This document shows, one piece after another, positions 7,592 to 15,228 of a DNA stretch of 64,000 nucleotides. The position numbers and the translations under genes were made by a program. Origin of the DNA: Palsa-504 sp963790065 (GTDB lineage: Bacteria > Actinomycetota > Actinomycetes > Streptosporangiales > Streptosporangiaceae); assembly GCA_963790065.1 (NCBI GenBank), contig CAWBNK010000001.1, positions 1 to 64,000 of the forward strand, in the 5' to 3' direction. The number at the start of each line of letters is the position of its first letter. Within the stretch, counting starts at the first letter, position 1. The notes beneath the pieces were generated by a model. The model saw only the letters and a program-made list of their open reading frames with translations, was not told the origin of the DNA and made no database searches.

Positions 7592-8752
7592 TTAGCCGGT
7601 TCCGGCCGACGCCACCTCTACCACCGCCAGGTCAGCGGCCCGCCGGGCCGGACCGGCCGGCCGCGTCAGCGCCAAGTACCCGGCCGCGGCCAGGACGATG
7701 AACGGGATCATGCTGTTCGGATCGGTGCCCACCCCGCCGAAGAAGCCCAGGTCCTGGATCAGCACCCAGTCGGCCAGGCACAGCACGGTGAAAGCGATCA
7801 GCCCGGGGAAGATCAGCCACCGTCGGCCGCTGAGGAACGCGGCGCCGACTGCCGCCAGGGCCGCCACCGCGAACAGATTGACCGCGAAGCCGTGGGCCTG
7901 GTCAAAGGCCGCGAACGCGGCGACCCAGCCGGACAGGAAACCGGGCTGCGAGGTCTCGGCCATCGACTTGACCATCGCGGCCAGCGGCCCCGGCTGGCCG
8001 TAGCTGCTGCCCTGCCAGTAGCCGAGGCTGGGCTGGGCCTGCAGGCCCGCCATCAGGGCCAGGAACAGGCCGAGCCCGGCCAGGGTCAGCTGGCCCAGCC
8101 GCGGCGAGGCCCAGGCGCGCCCGGGCAGCGCGATCAGGGCCCCGGCGACCACGTAGACGAGCACCGAGCCCGGTGCTCCGGTCAGCCAGGTCAGGCCGGG
8201 CGCGAAAATCCCGCCGAACGACTCCCCGAACACCCACACGATCAGGCCCCAGGCCACGCTGGCCAGCCCGGCCAGGCGGGACAGGGTGCCGCGCGGCGCG
8301 GCCAGCAGCCAGATGCCGAGCCCGATCTCGATCCACACCGTCGTACTGGCCGCCGGGACCGGGTGATCGATCCAGGCGTTCTGGCCCAGGTGGACCAGGT
8401 GCTGCACCCACGGCGCCGAGACCCCCGCGGTCGGCTCCACCACCTGGGACGGCAGCCCGGTCGGCATGGCCGGCTGAGCCTGCAGCATGCCGTCGAACAG
8501 CCACAGCAGGCCGAACCCGATCCGCAGCAGCCGCCGCCCCGTGGGTTCGGTTCCGGCCAGAACGGCACCCGCGAAGATCCGCCGGCCCGGCGGATCATCA
8601 GCCGCCGGTGCACGGCGGCGGGCCCGCATGACAGCCCAGGCGGCGGCGAGCGCGGCCAGGACCAGCAGCGCGATCAGCCCCTGGTGCAGCAGCGCGGCCC
8701 TGAACGCCGCGACCACCGCGGGATCGGGCCGGTCCGACCCCATGCCGGGCAT
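7592..8752 (-). CDS. Polytopic membrane protein (386 aa)
   Basis: Alternating hydrophobic stretches suggest around eight to ten membrane segments, for example residues 22-45, 75-92, 140-155, 165-185 and 340-365. A conserved-looking loop RIGFGLLWLFDGMLQAQPAMP resembles DoxX/HTTM-like membrane proteins of actinobacteria, but I cannot assign it to a family. It follows the membrane gene at 8756 by three bases and is the last gene of the minus-strand cluster that starts with the cupredoxin. The start (MPGMGSD) could instead be internal. Function is unknown. Confidence 0.75.
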   Translation of the reverse strand: MPGMGSDRPDPAVVAAFRAALLHQGLIALLVLAALAAAWAVMRARRRAPAADDPPGRRIFAGAVLAGTEPTGRRLLRIGFGLLWLFDGMLQAQPAMPTGLPSQVVEPTAGVSAPWVQHLVHLGQNAWIDHPVPAASTTVWIEIGLGIWLLAAPRGTLSRLAGLASVAWGLIVWVFGESFGGIFAPGLTWLTGAPGSVLVYVVAGALIALPGRAWASPRLGQLTLAGLGLFLALMAGLQAQPSLGYWQGSSYGQPGPLAAMVKSMAETSQPGFLSGWVAAFAAFDQAHGFAVNLFAVAALAAVGAAFLSGRRWLIFPGLIAFTVLCLADWVLIQDLGFFGGVGTDPNSMIPFIVLAAAGYLALTRPAGPARRAADLAVVEVASAGTG

Positions 8753-8755
8753 GGC

Positions 8756-9730
8756 TCAGACCGACGCGGGCTCGGAGGCGGGTTCGGCCGCCGGGGCCAG
8801 CCGCGGCGGCACGGCGGCCCCCGACCCGGCCCCAGCGTCGGCGTCGGCCAGGTACTCCGCCATGGTCCGCTCCGGGCCGTACCGGCGCCGCATCCACAGC
8901 ATGCACAGGAAGGCCGCGGGGCCGAACAGCGCCTGCGACGGCACGAGCAGGTCAAGTTCGGTATCCAGGAAGTTGAGCAGGAACGGGATGAACGCCGTGA
9001 CGAAGGTGCCGAAGAACAGGATCAGGCCGAACGCTATCCGGGCCGCCTTGGCGCCGTAGGCCTTGTAGGCGGCGACCAGGAACAGGGAGTAGACCAGCAG
9101 GTCGCCGAGGCCGACGCCGTAGTTGTCGATGCCGAACCGCATGCCGAGCAGCGGGTCCAGCGGGTGCGCGAGGTACCCGGCCACGAGCTGGTCGGTCAGC
9201 GGGAGCACGGTAGCGAACAGGATGTCGTAGACCGCCAGACCCAGCGCGAGCCACGCGACGTAGTACAGCTTCATCCCGCCCTGCACGTACAGGTTGGACA
9301 CCGAGATCGCGCCCAGGCCGACCAGGATGGTCAGCTCGGCCCACCACAGCTGCCAGCCGGCCGTGGTCCCCATCAGGTGATGGCTGGTCCAGTAGTTGAG
9401 ACCGATCAGCAGCCCTATGCCCAGCCAGGTCCGGCCCCGGCCGAGCACCGGGGTGAAGCCGATGGACAGCGCCGACGCGAAGGTAACGATCAGCAGGCAG
9501 GTGATCAGCCAGTACGGCAGGTACCCGTACAGGAACGGCAGGGCCGAGATGAACGCGAGCAGGATCACGATGTCGCGGCCGTTGAACGTGCCGACCGGCG
9601 GCCGTTCCAGCCGCACCTTCCGGAAGTACAGCAGGGCGCCGCCGGTCACCAGCGACACCCCGACCAGGATCACGCCGAACTCGGTGAAGGTCTGCTGGAA
9701 GAGGGAGATCGGCTCCGTGGTAACCGGCAT
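8756..9730 (-). CDS. Polytopic membrane protein (324 aa)
   Basis: Starting at ATG 9730, with GGGAG upstream, the protein has a first membrane helix at residues 17-35 (FGVILVGVSLVTGGALLYF). Further helices follow, including DIVILLAFISALPFLYGYLPYWLITCLLIVTF and a WAELTILVGLGAISVSNLYV segment, and the cytosolic C-terminus ends in an acidic/Ala/Pro tail. Roughly eight helices are expected. It sits one base from the stop of the PaaK-like gene, so the genes are almost certainly co-transcribed. The open frame extends upstream to 9859, but that part overlaps the preceding gene. I recognise no catalytic motif. Confidence 0.78.
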   Translation of the reverse strand: MPVTTEPISLFQQTFTEFGVILVGVSLVTGGALLYFRKVRLERPPVGTFNGRDIVILLAFISALPFLYGYLPYWLITCLLIVTFASALSIGFTPVLGRGRTWLGIGLLIGLNYWTSHHLMGTTAGWQLWWAELTILVGLGAISVSNLYVQGGMKLYYVAWLALGLAVYDILFATVLPLTDQLVAGYLAHPLDPLLGMRFGIDNYGVGLGDLLVYSLFLVAAYKAYGAKAARIAFGLILFFGTFVTAFIPFLLNFLDTELDLLVPSQALFGPAAFLCMLWMRRRYGPERTMAEYLADADAGAGSGAAVPPRLAPAAEPASEPASV

Positions 9731-9731
9731 G

Positions 9732-11165
9732 TCACGCTCCCACGAGTGCGTGCTGGCTGGCGAAGGTGGTCTCGCGCAGGTCGCTCCGGGTCTGGCGCAG
9801 CGCGGTGGCCTGGTCGTCGCCGACGATGGCCAGGTCTGCGTCCAGGCCCGCGTCGGCAAAGTGGCGGCGGGCGGCCACCTCGCCGTAGCCGTCGATGGCG
9901 GCGGCGGGCAGGGTGAGCCGGATCCGGCCGTCGATCAGCTCGACGCGGTAGCGGGCCGGCCAGGGGGCGCTGGGCAGCGCCTCGATGACCTCGATCAGCA
10001 GCCGGGGCGTGACGACCTCGTCCGAGCTGAGCCGCAGCAGATGATCGGCCTTGCCCAGCACCTGGCTGGTGGCCGGGATGCCGGCCAACTCGCAGTCGAG
10101 GCCTTCCTCGGGCAGGCAGCGGGCCACGTCGCGGGTGTCGAACCGGAAGACCGGCATGCAGTCACGGTGCGGGAAGTACGGGGTGACCACGATGGTGCCC
10201 AGCGCGCCGGGTCCGGCCGGCTCGCCGGTCCGCAGGTCGAGCAACTCGGTCAGGCCGTTGTTGACGTCGTGATGCACGTGCCGCTGGCTGCACGTGCGGC
10301 CGGTGACCGGAATGACCTCGGTCATGCTGTAGGTGTCCTCGATCTCGGCCACGCCGAAGGTCTGGCAGGCCGCCCGGGCCAGGCTGGGGGACAGCACCTC
10401 GCCGCCGACGGTGACGCGGCGCAGCCGGAAGTCACCCGGGCCCAGGCCGCGTCGCCGGGCGAGGCTGACGAGTTCGGCGAGGTAGCTTGGGCAGGTCAGC
10501 AGCAGCGTGGTGCCGCCCTGGCTGAGGCTGTCCAGGCTTTCGCCGGGCGGCAGGATGCCGAGGAGCCGGCACATGGCGTGGGCCAGGCGGCACGAGGCAG
10601 CGGCCAGGTGGTTGGCCGCGATGGCCCGGGAGCTCACGTTGACCTGCATGATGTCGCCTGGTCTCAGGTCACCGCGCAAGACCGAGCCGAGCGCGCCCAG
10701 CGCCGGCCACAGGTCCATCTCATACCGGGACAGCCACACTTCCGCCGGACGGCCGGTGGTGCCCGTGGTCCGGGTGGCCAGGTAGCCGGGCACGTCCGAG
10801 CAGCGGAAGTCGGCGGCGTGCTCGATCAGCTCGTGCTTGGTGGTAACGGGGATCGCCCGCATGGCCGCTAGGTCCAGGGCTTCCGGATCGGCCTGCGCGG
10901 CCTCGAACCGCCGCGCGTAAAACGGCGACGTGGCGGCCAGCCTGCGGGCGGTGCGGCGCAAACCGTGATTAGCCCACTCGAGTTTTTCCTGCGGATCGGC
11001 GAGGGGTCCGCCCAGGACCTCCAGCGCCTCCGGGCCGGGCTGGCCGAACTCCGCGATCGTGTCGAGCGCGTCATCGACCAGGCGGGCCACGTTGCGCGGG
11101 CTGAGCCGCCGTCCCCACACCATGCCCATGGCCAACCGGAACTGCCGAACGCCAGTCTCAAGCAT
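9732..11165 (-). CDS. PaaK-like adenylate-forming enzyme (phenylacetate-CoA ligase family fold)
   Basis: The 477-residue protein has the adenylate-forming core. The P-loop-like TRTTGTTGRPAEVWLS matches the TSGTTGxP motif. A VGGEVLSPSLARA block and YSMTEVIPVTGR lie at the position of the YGxTE adenine-binding motif, and RFDTRDVARC corresponds to the ribose-binding Asp motif. A small C-terminal domain follows (LRLSSDEVVTPRLLIEVIEALP). Family members activate carboxylates as acyl-AMP for CoA or another acceptor. Here the gene is flanked by membrane proteins and preceded by a 31-residue peptide gene and a cupredoxin, an unusual setting for phenylacetate catabolism. I infer a biosynthetic or modification role, substrate unknown. 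The start ATG at 11165 lacks a strong ribosome binding site. Confidence 0.82.
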   Translation of the reverse strand: MLETGVRQFRLAMGMVWGRRLSPRNVARLVDDALDTIAEFGQPGPEALEVLGGPLADPQEKLEWANHGLRRTARRLAATSPFYARRFEAAQADPEALDLAAMRAIPVTTKHELIEHAADFRCSDVPGYLATRTTGTTGRPAEVWLSRYEMDLWPALGALGSVLRGDLRPGDIMQVNVSSRAIAANHLAAASCRLAHAMCRLLGILPPGESLDSLSQGGTTLLLTCPSYLAELVSLARRRGLGPGDFRLRRVTVGGEVLSPSLARAACQTFGVAEIEDTYSMTEVIPVTGRTCSQRHVHHDVNNGLTELLDLRTGEPAGPGALGTIVVTPYFPHRDCMPVFRFDTRDVARCLPEEGLDCELAGIPATSQVLGKADHLLRLSSDEVVTPRLLIEVIEALPSAPWPARYRVELIDGRIRLTLPAAAIDGYGEVAARRHFADAGLDADLAIVGDDQATALRQTRSDLRETTFASQHALVGA

Positions 11166-11212
11166 CGCGAATCCGTTCGTGCTGGGTTCGCGGGCCGGCG
11201 TCGTCCAGTTAC

Positions 11213-11228
11213 GGTATCAATAGATACC
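11213..11228. promoter_or_regulatory. Inverted repeat GGTATC-N4-GATACC upstream of the PaaK-like gene
   Basis: GGTATC at 11213 and GATACC at 11223 form a perfect 6-bp inverted repeat with an AATA spacer, 48 bp upstream of the PaaK-like start. It is a plausible operator or part of an internal promoter. Confidence 0.4.
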
Positions 11229-11265
11229 AAGGAGCTACCAGATCGGCGCCGGCCCGCCGTTCCAC

Positions 11266-11292
11266 GCCGGCGGGGCTCGCACCCCCGCCGGC
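11266..11292 (-). terminator. Strong hairpin between the 31-aa gene and the PaaK-like gene
   Basis: GCCGGCGGGG (11266-11275) and CCCCGCCGGC (11283-11292) form a perfect 10-bp stem with a 7-nt loop, starting 10 bases after the stop of the tiny gene. There is no T-run. It could be a factor-dependent terminator, a processing site, or a stabiliser that gives the tiny gene a higher transcript level than the downstream genes. Confidence 0.5.
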
Positions 11293-11301
11293 TCGGGCCC
11301 G

Positions 11302-11397
11302 TTAGAAGGTGGCTGAGCTGGCCGCTGCGAACAGAACGGCACTCAGCGACCCCAGCACATAACGGGCGTGCTTGACGCTGCGCTTCATCGACTTCAT
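11302..11397 (-). CDS. Small peptide gene, 31 aa, hydrophobic C-terminal half
   Basis: An ATG at 11397 follows an excellent ribosome binding site (GGGAGGAGG, 6 nt away) and opens a 31-codon frame ending in TAA. The peptide begins MKSMKRSVKHARY (six basic residues plus His) and ends in VLGSLSAVLFAAASSATF, a hydrophobic Ala/Ser-rich stretch. It could be a small membrane peptide, a signal peptide-like sequence, or a precursor peptide. It lies 49 bp after the cupredoxin gene on the same strand and upstream of an adenylate-forming enzyme and two membrane proteins. The ribosome binding site and clean spacing support a real gene. Function is unknown. Confidence 0.62.
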   Translation of the reverse strand: MKSMKRSVKHARYVLGSLSAVLFAAASSATF

Positions 11398-11446
11398 GGC
11401 AACCTCCTCCCTGAATGCTCGGGCCGATTCGGATGGGATGCCGTGG

Positions 11447-11839
11447 TCAAGGGACAACCACGACTTTGAGGTCCATTCCAGGGTGCACCGAACATGTCAG
11501 GTAGAACGTGCCGAGCGTCATCCAGGGCCCTGTCGTGTAGACAGCGTTGGTCTGCATGAGATGAAACCCGGTCATCGGCACGCCGTGTTCGGGACTGACG
11601 ATATGGGTGTCACGGCCAGGACCGATCACGTGCACCGCATTGGAGTTGTTCACCAGGGTGAGCCGCTGGCCGCGGTGGAGAGTCACCGCTTCCTTGGCGA
11701 AATCCCTGGTGACCATGCCCACATCCATGGCCGGGACCGGCTTGGGTGCAGGGATGAGGGTTGGGATCAGGAAACCTGCTAGTAGACCAGGAATTACGAG
11801 GAGAACCCGCGGGGCTGAAAGGATCCGACGTGCTGACAC
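11447..11839 (-). CDS. Exported cupredoxin-domain (plastocyanin-like) protein
   Basis: The 130-residue protein starts at GTG 11839 behind AGGAG. A single hydrophobic segment near residues 12-32 (VLLVIPGLLAGFLIPTLIP) acts as signal or anchor. The cupredoxin half carries NNSNAVHVIG, with the first copper-ligand His, and TCSVHPGMDLKV, with the Cys, His and Met ligands of a type-1 copper site. Such proteins shuttle electrons or bind copper outside the membrane. It is the first gene of a minus-strand cluster (peptide, PaaK-like enzyme, two membrane proteins), so it may serve that pathway. Confidence 0.82.
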   Translation of the reverse strand: MSARRILSAPRVLLVIPGLLAGFLIPTLIPAPKPVPAMDVGMVTRDFAKEAVTLHRGQRLTLVNNSNAVHVIGPGRDTHIVSPEHGVPMTGFHLMQTNAVYTTGPWMTLGTFYLTCSVHPGMDLKVVVVP

Positions 11840-11861
11840 CGTGCTCCTGAGCCTGGATCAC

Positions 11862-11899
11862 CGTATTTTTCGGCTACGAACCGTCTCTGTGAAAATACG
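11862..11899. promoter_or_regulatory. AT-rich inverted repeat upstream of the cupredoxin cluster
   Basis: CGTATTTT (11862-11869) and AAAATACG (11892-11899) form a perfect 8-bp inverted repeat separated by 22 bp, starting about 23 bp upstream of the cupredoxin start codon in an unusually AT-rich stretch (11860-11990). This is where the cluster promoter should lie. Confidence 0.4.
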
Positions 11900-12043
11900 T
11901 CGCGCAGCGCCGGACAAATATCCGCCAACCAGTAAAAAACGTGCAATGTGCCGGCAAAGTTACAATCTGTCAGAATGGGCGGTCGTGGGATATGGTGCTG
12001 CCGGGCCAGCCGGTGACACTGATTCTGCAGTGGCGCAGTCTGA

Positions 12044-12817
12044 CTACTGGTGTTCGGCCTGGCAAGACGGGCACCAGAACGTGACCCGGTCCTGCTGGTC
12101 TTCGCAGCGGACGGGCGTCCCGCAGCGCCGGCACGGACGGCCGCGCCTGCCGTAGACCCAGGTTTCCTGGCCGCGGCGCGAGTTGCCCGTAGTGACCTGG
12201 CCGATCCGTTCCTTGTTGGCCTCGAGCAGCCGCCGGGCCAGCTCCGCTACGGCGCCCAGGTCGGCCACGCCGCCGACCGGCTGCCACGGGCTGATGCCGC
12301 GCAGGAACAGCACCTCGGCCTTGTACAGGTTGCCGATGCCGGCCAGGTTGCGCTGGTCGAGCAGGGCTTCGCCGATCGGCCGGTCAGGTTCGGCGGCCAG
12401 CCGCCGAACTGCTTCGGCGCAGTCCCAGTCCGCTCCGAGCAGGTCCGGACCGAGGTGCCCGGTGACCTGCGCCTCCTCGCTGGTGCGGATCAACTCGACC
12501 ACGCCGAGCTGATACCCGACCGCCTGCCAGTCGTCGTTGGCCAGCATCAGCCTGATTCGGTAACTGTCCCGGACCGGCTCAGTCGCCGGCCGGACCCGCC
12601 AGGAGCCGTCCATGCGAAGGTGAGTGTGCACCGTCAGGCCGCCGCGGGTCCTGGTCAGCAGGTGCTTGCCGCGGGAGACGGTCTCGGTCACCACGTCGCC
12701 GGTCAGGTCGGCGGTGGCCAGCCGCGGGACGCGGAAGTCGCTGCGGGTCAGCGTCCGGCCTGCCAGGGCCGCGTGCAGGCGGCGGGCGGTGTACCAGACC
12801 ACGTCTCCCTCGGGCAT
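12044..12817 (-). CDS. nei2: Endonuclease VIII-type DNA glycosylase/AP lyase (Fpg/Nei family, Nei2-like)
   Basis: The protein has 257 residues. After the initiator Met it begins Pro-Glu-Gly-Asp (MPEGD), giving the catalytic N-terminal Pro and Glu of the Fpg/Nei family. The body contains SRGKHLLTR (the beta-lobe Lys), the H2TH segment with LLDQRNLAGIGNLYKAEVLF, and a C-terminal zinc finger (CRRCGTPVRC then FWCPSCQ) that inserts into DNA. It excises oxidised bases and cleaves the abasic site. The Nei2 assignment rests on the VVWYTARRLHAAL opening typical of actinobacterial Nei2. The ATG at 12817 is fixed by the catalytic Pro. Confidence 0.93.
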   Translation of the reverse strand: MPEGDVVWYTARRLHAALAGRTLTRSDFRVPRLATADLTGDVVTETVSRGKHLLTRTRGGLTVHTHLRMDGSWRVRPATEPVRDSYRIRLMLANDDWQAVGYQLGVVELIRTSEEAQVTGHLGPDLLGADWDCAEAVRRLAAEPDRPIGEALLDQRNLAGIGNLYKAEVLFLRGISPWQPVGGVADLGAVAELARRLLEANKERIGQVTTGNSRRGQETWVYGRRGRPCRRCGTPVRCEDQQDRVTFWCPSCQAEHQ

Positions 12818-12836
12818 CCCCCTAGTGTGCGCGAGG

Positions 12837-14351
12837 TCAGCGGATGCTTAAGCGGCGGTCGTTGCCCCGCGGGTCGTAAGGCCCGCCGTAGCCGTTGACC
12901 GGCGGGTAGGCGGGGCGGGCATTCCAGGTCCCGTTGCCTGCGGGCCGGCCGTTACCCCGCTGGCCGTCCGAGCGTCTCGGGTCGTCACCAGGGCCGACGC
13001 CGGGCTGGTTCCCGTATCCGTACGCGTCGCCGTAGGGCGGCGTGTTCGCCGAGTTCGCCGGCTGAGCGGGTTCGCCGTAGTGCGGCGCGGCGTAGGGCCT
13101 GACCACGGTGCCGCCGTGAGGCCCGCCCGATCCCGCTCCGGGCAACGACCGGGCCGGGGTGGTGGCCGCCGAGCCCGGCCAGGCTCCGTCGGCCCGCAGC
13201 GGGTCAGGCCGCCCGCCGGGCAGATACCCGTCCGGCCGGCCGTCCGAGTGCCGGGCCTCGGCCGGTGCCAGGGAGGAGTGCCCGTCCACGCTGCCCTGGC
13301 GCCGCAGCGAGTAGGCCGGGCTGGTCAGCGGATCGTCATCGGCTCCGGCCTGGTGCCGGGCGCCGCGCGTCGGCTGTGTGGCGGCACGCGCCGGCTGTGT
13401 GGCGGCACGCGCCGGCTGGGCAGCGGCACGTACCGGCTGTGTGGCGGCACGCGCCGACTGGGCGGCAGAGTGAACCGGCCGAGCAGCGGCGTGAACCGGC
13501 TGGGCGGCACTCGGCGAAGACTGAGTCGCGCTCGGATAGGGCTGCGTGGCCACCGGAGCAGGCCCGGTCGCCGCCTGGGCCGGCTGTATCAGGGTCTGGT
13601 CGGCGGCACCGGCCGACGGCGGGGGATAGCTGCCGGTGCTCTCGCCCGCGGCCCGCCTCCCGCGGCCCGGGGCCCGGCCATCGCCGCGCGCCCGGTCGGC
13701 ACCCGCCTGCCCGTTCGCCGTCGCGGCGACCTCGGGCAGCCGCGGCCGGCTTCCGGATTCCGGCTGGGCGGTGCGCGCCGTGGTCGCCAGCGGCTTGTCC
13801 GACGCTAGGTCGTCCCAGAACTGCTCGTCGGAAACGCCGCCGAACGACTCGGCCGGCCACAGTTCCCGATCGACATCCTCGCCCTTGTGCCAGCCCACGC
13901 GGCGGCGCGACCGGGCCGTACCGGCCTCGGCCGCAGCCGGCGCCTCGAACTCCTCGGCTGGCAAATCCGGCGCCGCGACCAAGCCGGTCGGCGGGGTATG
14001 CCGGGTCCGGCGGCCCGCGACGAGACGTCCCGGTTCCTCGCGCGCCCCGGCAGGCGCGTCGAAGCCGGTGGCCATCTCGGCCGCCGTCCGGTCCGGGGCC
14101 CGTCTGGCGGATTCGCCTGACCGGGCATCAGCTGACCGGGAAGGAGTCATGGTTCTGGCGGATCGGGGCGATCTCGCCGGGCCCGAGGGTGAGGTGCCGC
14201 TTCTGCTTGCGCCAGGCCGACCGGTACCGGCCCGCCGCAGGTCAGTGGCCCGGGACCGGGAATTACCTGAGCGGACGCTGAAGTAGAAGGCCGCCGCGAT
14301 GCCAGCAAGTCCCGCGACGGCGAGTCCCGCGATCAGAATCATGGTTCCCAT
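12837..14351 (-). CDS. Single-pass membrane protein with long disordered, repeat-rich C-terminal region
   Basis: The 504-residue protein has one N-terminal membrane helix (ILIAGLAVAGLAGIAAAFYFSV) followed by about 480 residues rich in Ala, Pro, Arg, Ser and Gly with no predicted fold. A short conserved-looking acidic patch (ESFGGVSDEQFWDDLASDKP) lies near residue 175. Near residue 285-335 there are seven heptads of the AATQPAR type. The C-terminus is Gly/Tyr/Asn/Pro-rich. I use ATG 14351, and ATG 14342 is an alternative. It lies 20 bp upstream of nei2 on the same strand. The layout resembles actinobacterial cell-envelope or division-associated proteins, but the role is unknown. Confidence 0.68.
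   Translation of the reverse strand: MGTMILIAGLAVAGLAGIAAAFYFSVRSGNSRSRATDLRRAGTGRPGASRSGTSPSGPARSPRSARTMTPSRSADARSGESARRAPDRTAAEMATGFDAPAGAREEPGRLVAGRRTRHTPPTGLVAAPDLPAEEFEAPAAAEAGTARSRRRVGWHKGEDVDRELWPAESFGGVSDEQFWDDLASDKPLATTARTAQPESGSRPRLPEVAATANGQAGADRARGDGRAPGRGRRAAGESTGSYPPPSAGAADQTLIQPAQAATGPAPVATQPYPSATQSSPSAAQPVHAAARPVHSAAQSARAATQPVRAAAQPARAATQPARAATQPTRGARHQAGADDDPLTSPAYSLRRQGSVDGHSSLAPAEARHSDGRPDGYLPGGRPDPLRADGAWPGSAATTPARSLPGAGSGGPHGGTVVRPYAAPHYGEPAQPANSANTPPYGDAYGYGNQPGVGPGDDPRRSDGQRGNGRPAGNGTWNARPAYPPVNGYGGPYDPRGNDRRLSIR
13356..13502 (-). repeat. Seven in-frame 21-bp repeats (heptapeptide AATQPAR type)
   Basis: Seven consecutive 21-bp units encode heptads such as QPVRAAA, QPARAAT and QPTRGAR. 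Two adjacent DNA copies (GGCTGTGTGGCGGCACGCGC on the plus strand) are identical, pointing to recent slippage. The block sits in the disordered region of the membrane protein at 12837-14351. Confidence 0.8.
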
Positions 14352-14537
14352 CCAGAACGCCGGGGCCTCGTCGGGGGCGCTAGCCAGGCACACGCGGCCG
14401 ATGACGCGCGCCTACCCTCGTGATCGCGAGCCCCCTGAACCCGCTCGATCTTCCCCGATTCTTGCTCACTAGTGGGGACTGTGTCACACGATTGAAAAAG
14501 TTCTATTCCTAGTCGATTACAAAATGTATCGGCTTGA

Positions 14538-15116
14538 TCACGGGTTACCCATTACCGTAATTCGCCCGCGCCCGATTGCTGCCGCCGCGATCGCCGTCCA
14601 AACAGTCAGCAAAGGAGCGCCATTGGGCAGGTTTAGCACTGTGTTCAGCGCATAAACCGTGAAACGGTACCAATGAGGATGGCCCTCGGGGCAGGGTGCG
14701 TCGTAGGTCGCGGTGTGCGCGCTATTAACCGCCTGCCGGGCCCCAGTCGGCAACGCGCCCTCCTGGATGTCGGTCGTACCAGGGCCGATGTCGAACACGA
14801 GCCAGTAAATGTACGGCGTGATCGGTGCCGAGGAATCGTCGACCACAACCGCGAAACTCTTCGTGGCCGACGGCGCGCCGGACCAGTCAAGCGGGGGATT
14901 GACCCTTGCTCCGTGGCAGGTATATCGCGGCGGCAGCGGGACGTTCGGGGCGAATGCTTCGCTGCCTATCGACAATGTGCGCGGCGGCACCGGCGCGCCG
15001 TTGCCCGCCGTCCCGCAGCCGGCCAAGGTCAGCGCCACCATCAGGGCCATGCCCGCTGCCGCCCAGCGCGACAGCCGTCGCCTGCCGCGGCGGCCCCGGT
15101 CCTGGCCTGAAGTCAC
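14538..15116 (-). CDS. PEBP/YbhB-family lipoprotein
   Basis: From GTG 15116, with GAGAGAGGCGAGG just upstream, the 192-residue protein has a basic N-terminus, a hydrophobic stretch and a lipobox (LTLAGC), so it should be lipid-anchored outside the membrane. The mature part is a phosphatidylethanolamine-binding fold: LPPRYTCHGARVNPPLDWSG, SFAVVVDDSSAP, YIYWLVFDIG and HWYRFTVYALNT. In bacteria these proteins are structurally related to eukaryotic Raf kinase inhibitor proteins, with ligands mostly unknown. The frame is open far upstream, but that part is the shadow of sepH. Confidence 0.88.
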   Translation of the reverse strand: MTSGQDRGRRGRRRLSRWAAAGMALMVALTLAGCGTAGNGAPVPPRTLSIGSEAFAPNVPLPPRYTCHGARVNPPLDWSGAPSATKSFAVVVDDSSAPITPYIYWLVFDIGPGTTDIQEGALPTGARQAVNSAHTATYDAPCPEGHPHWYRFTVYALNTVLNLPNGAPLLTVWTAIAAAAIGRGRITVMGNP

Positions 15117-15228
15117 CCTCGCCTCTCTCCCGCCGTGGTCGATATTAGAACCTGAGAGGAAGCGTAAGGCGAGGGGACGTGTTGAATGGTCCGGAAGTGC
15201 GAGACTCCAGGCAGGTTCCCTGGATAGG

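Noticed and set aside
7514..9916. 800-codon open frame on the plus strand
   Set aside because: It is the antisense shadow of the two membrane genes, with Arg/Gly/Gln/His-rich composition and no family motif.
9732..11165. Phenylacetate degradation gene
   Set aside because: No paa genes are nearby; the neighbours are membrane proteins, a cupredoxin and a tiny peptide.
13356..13502. CRISPR array
   Set aside because: Units are contiguous 21-bp coding repeats without spacers.
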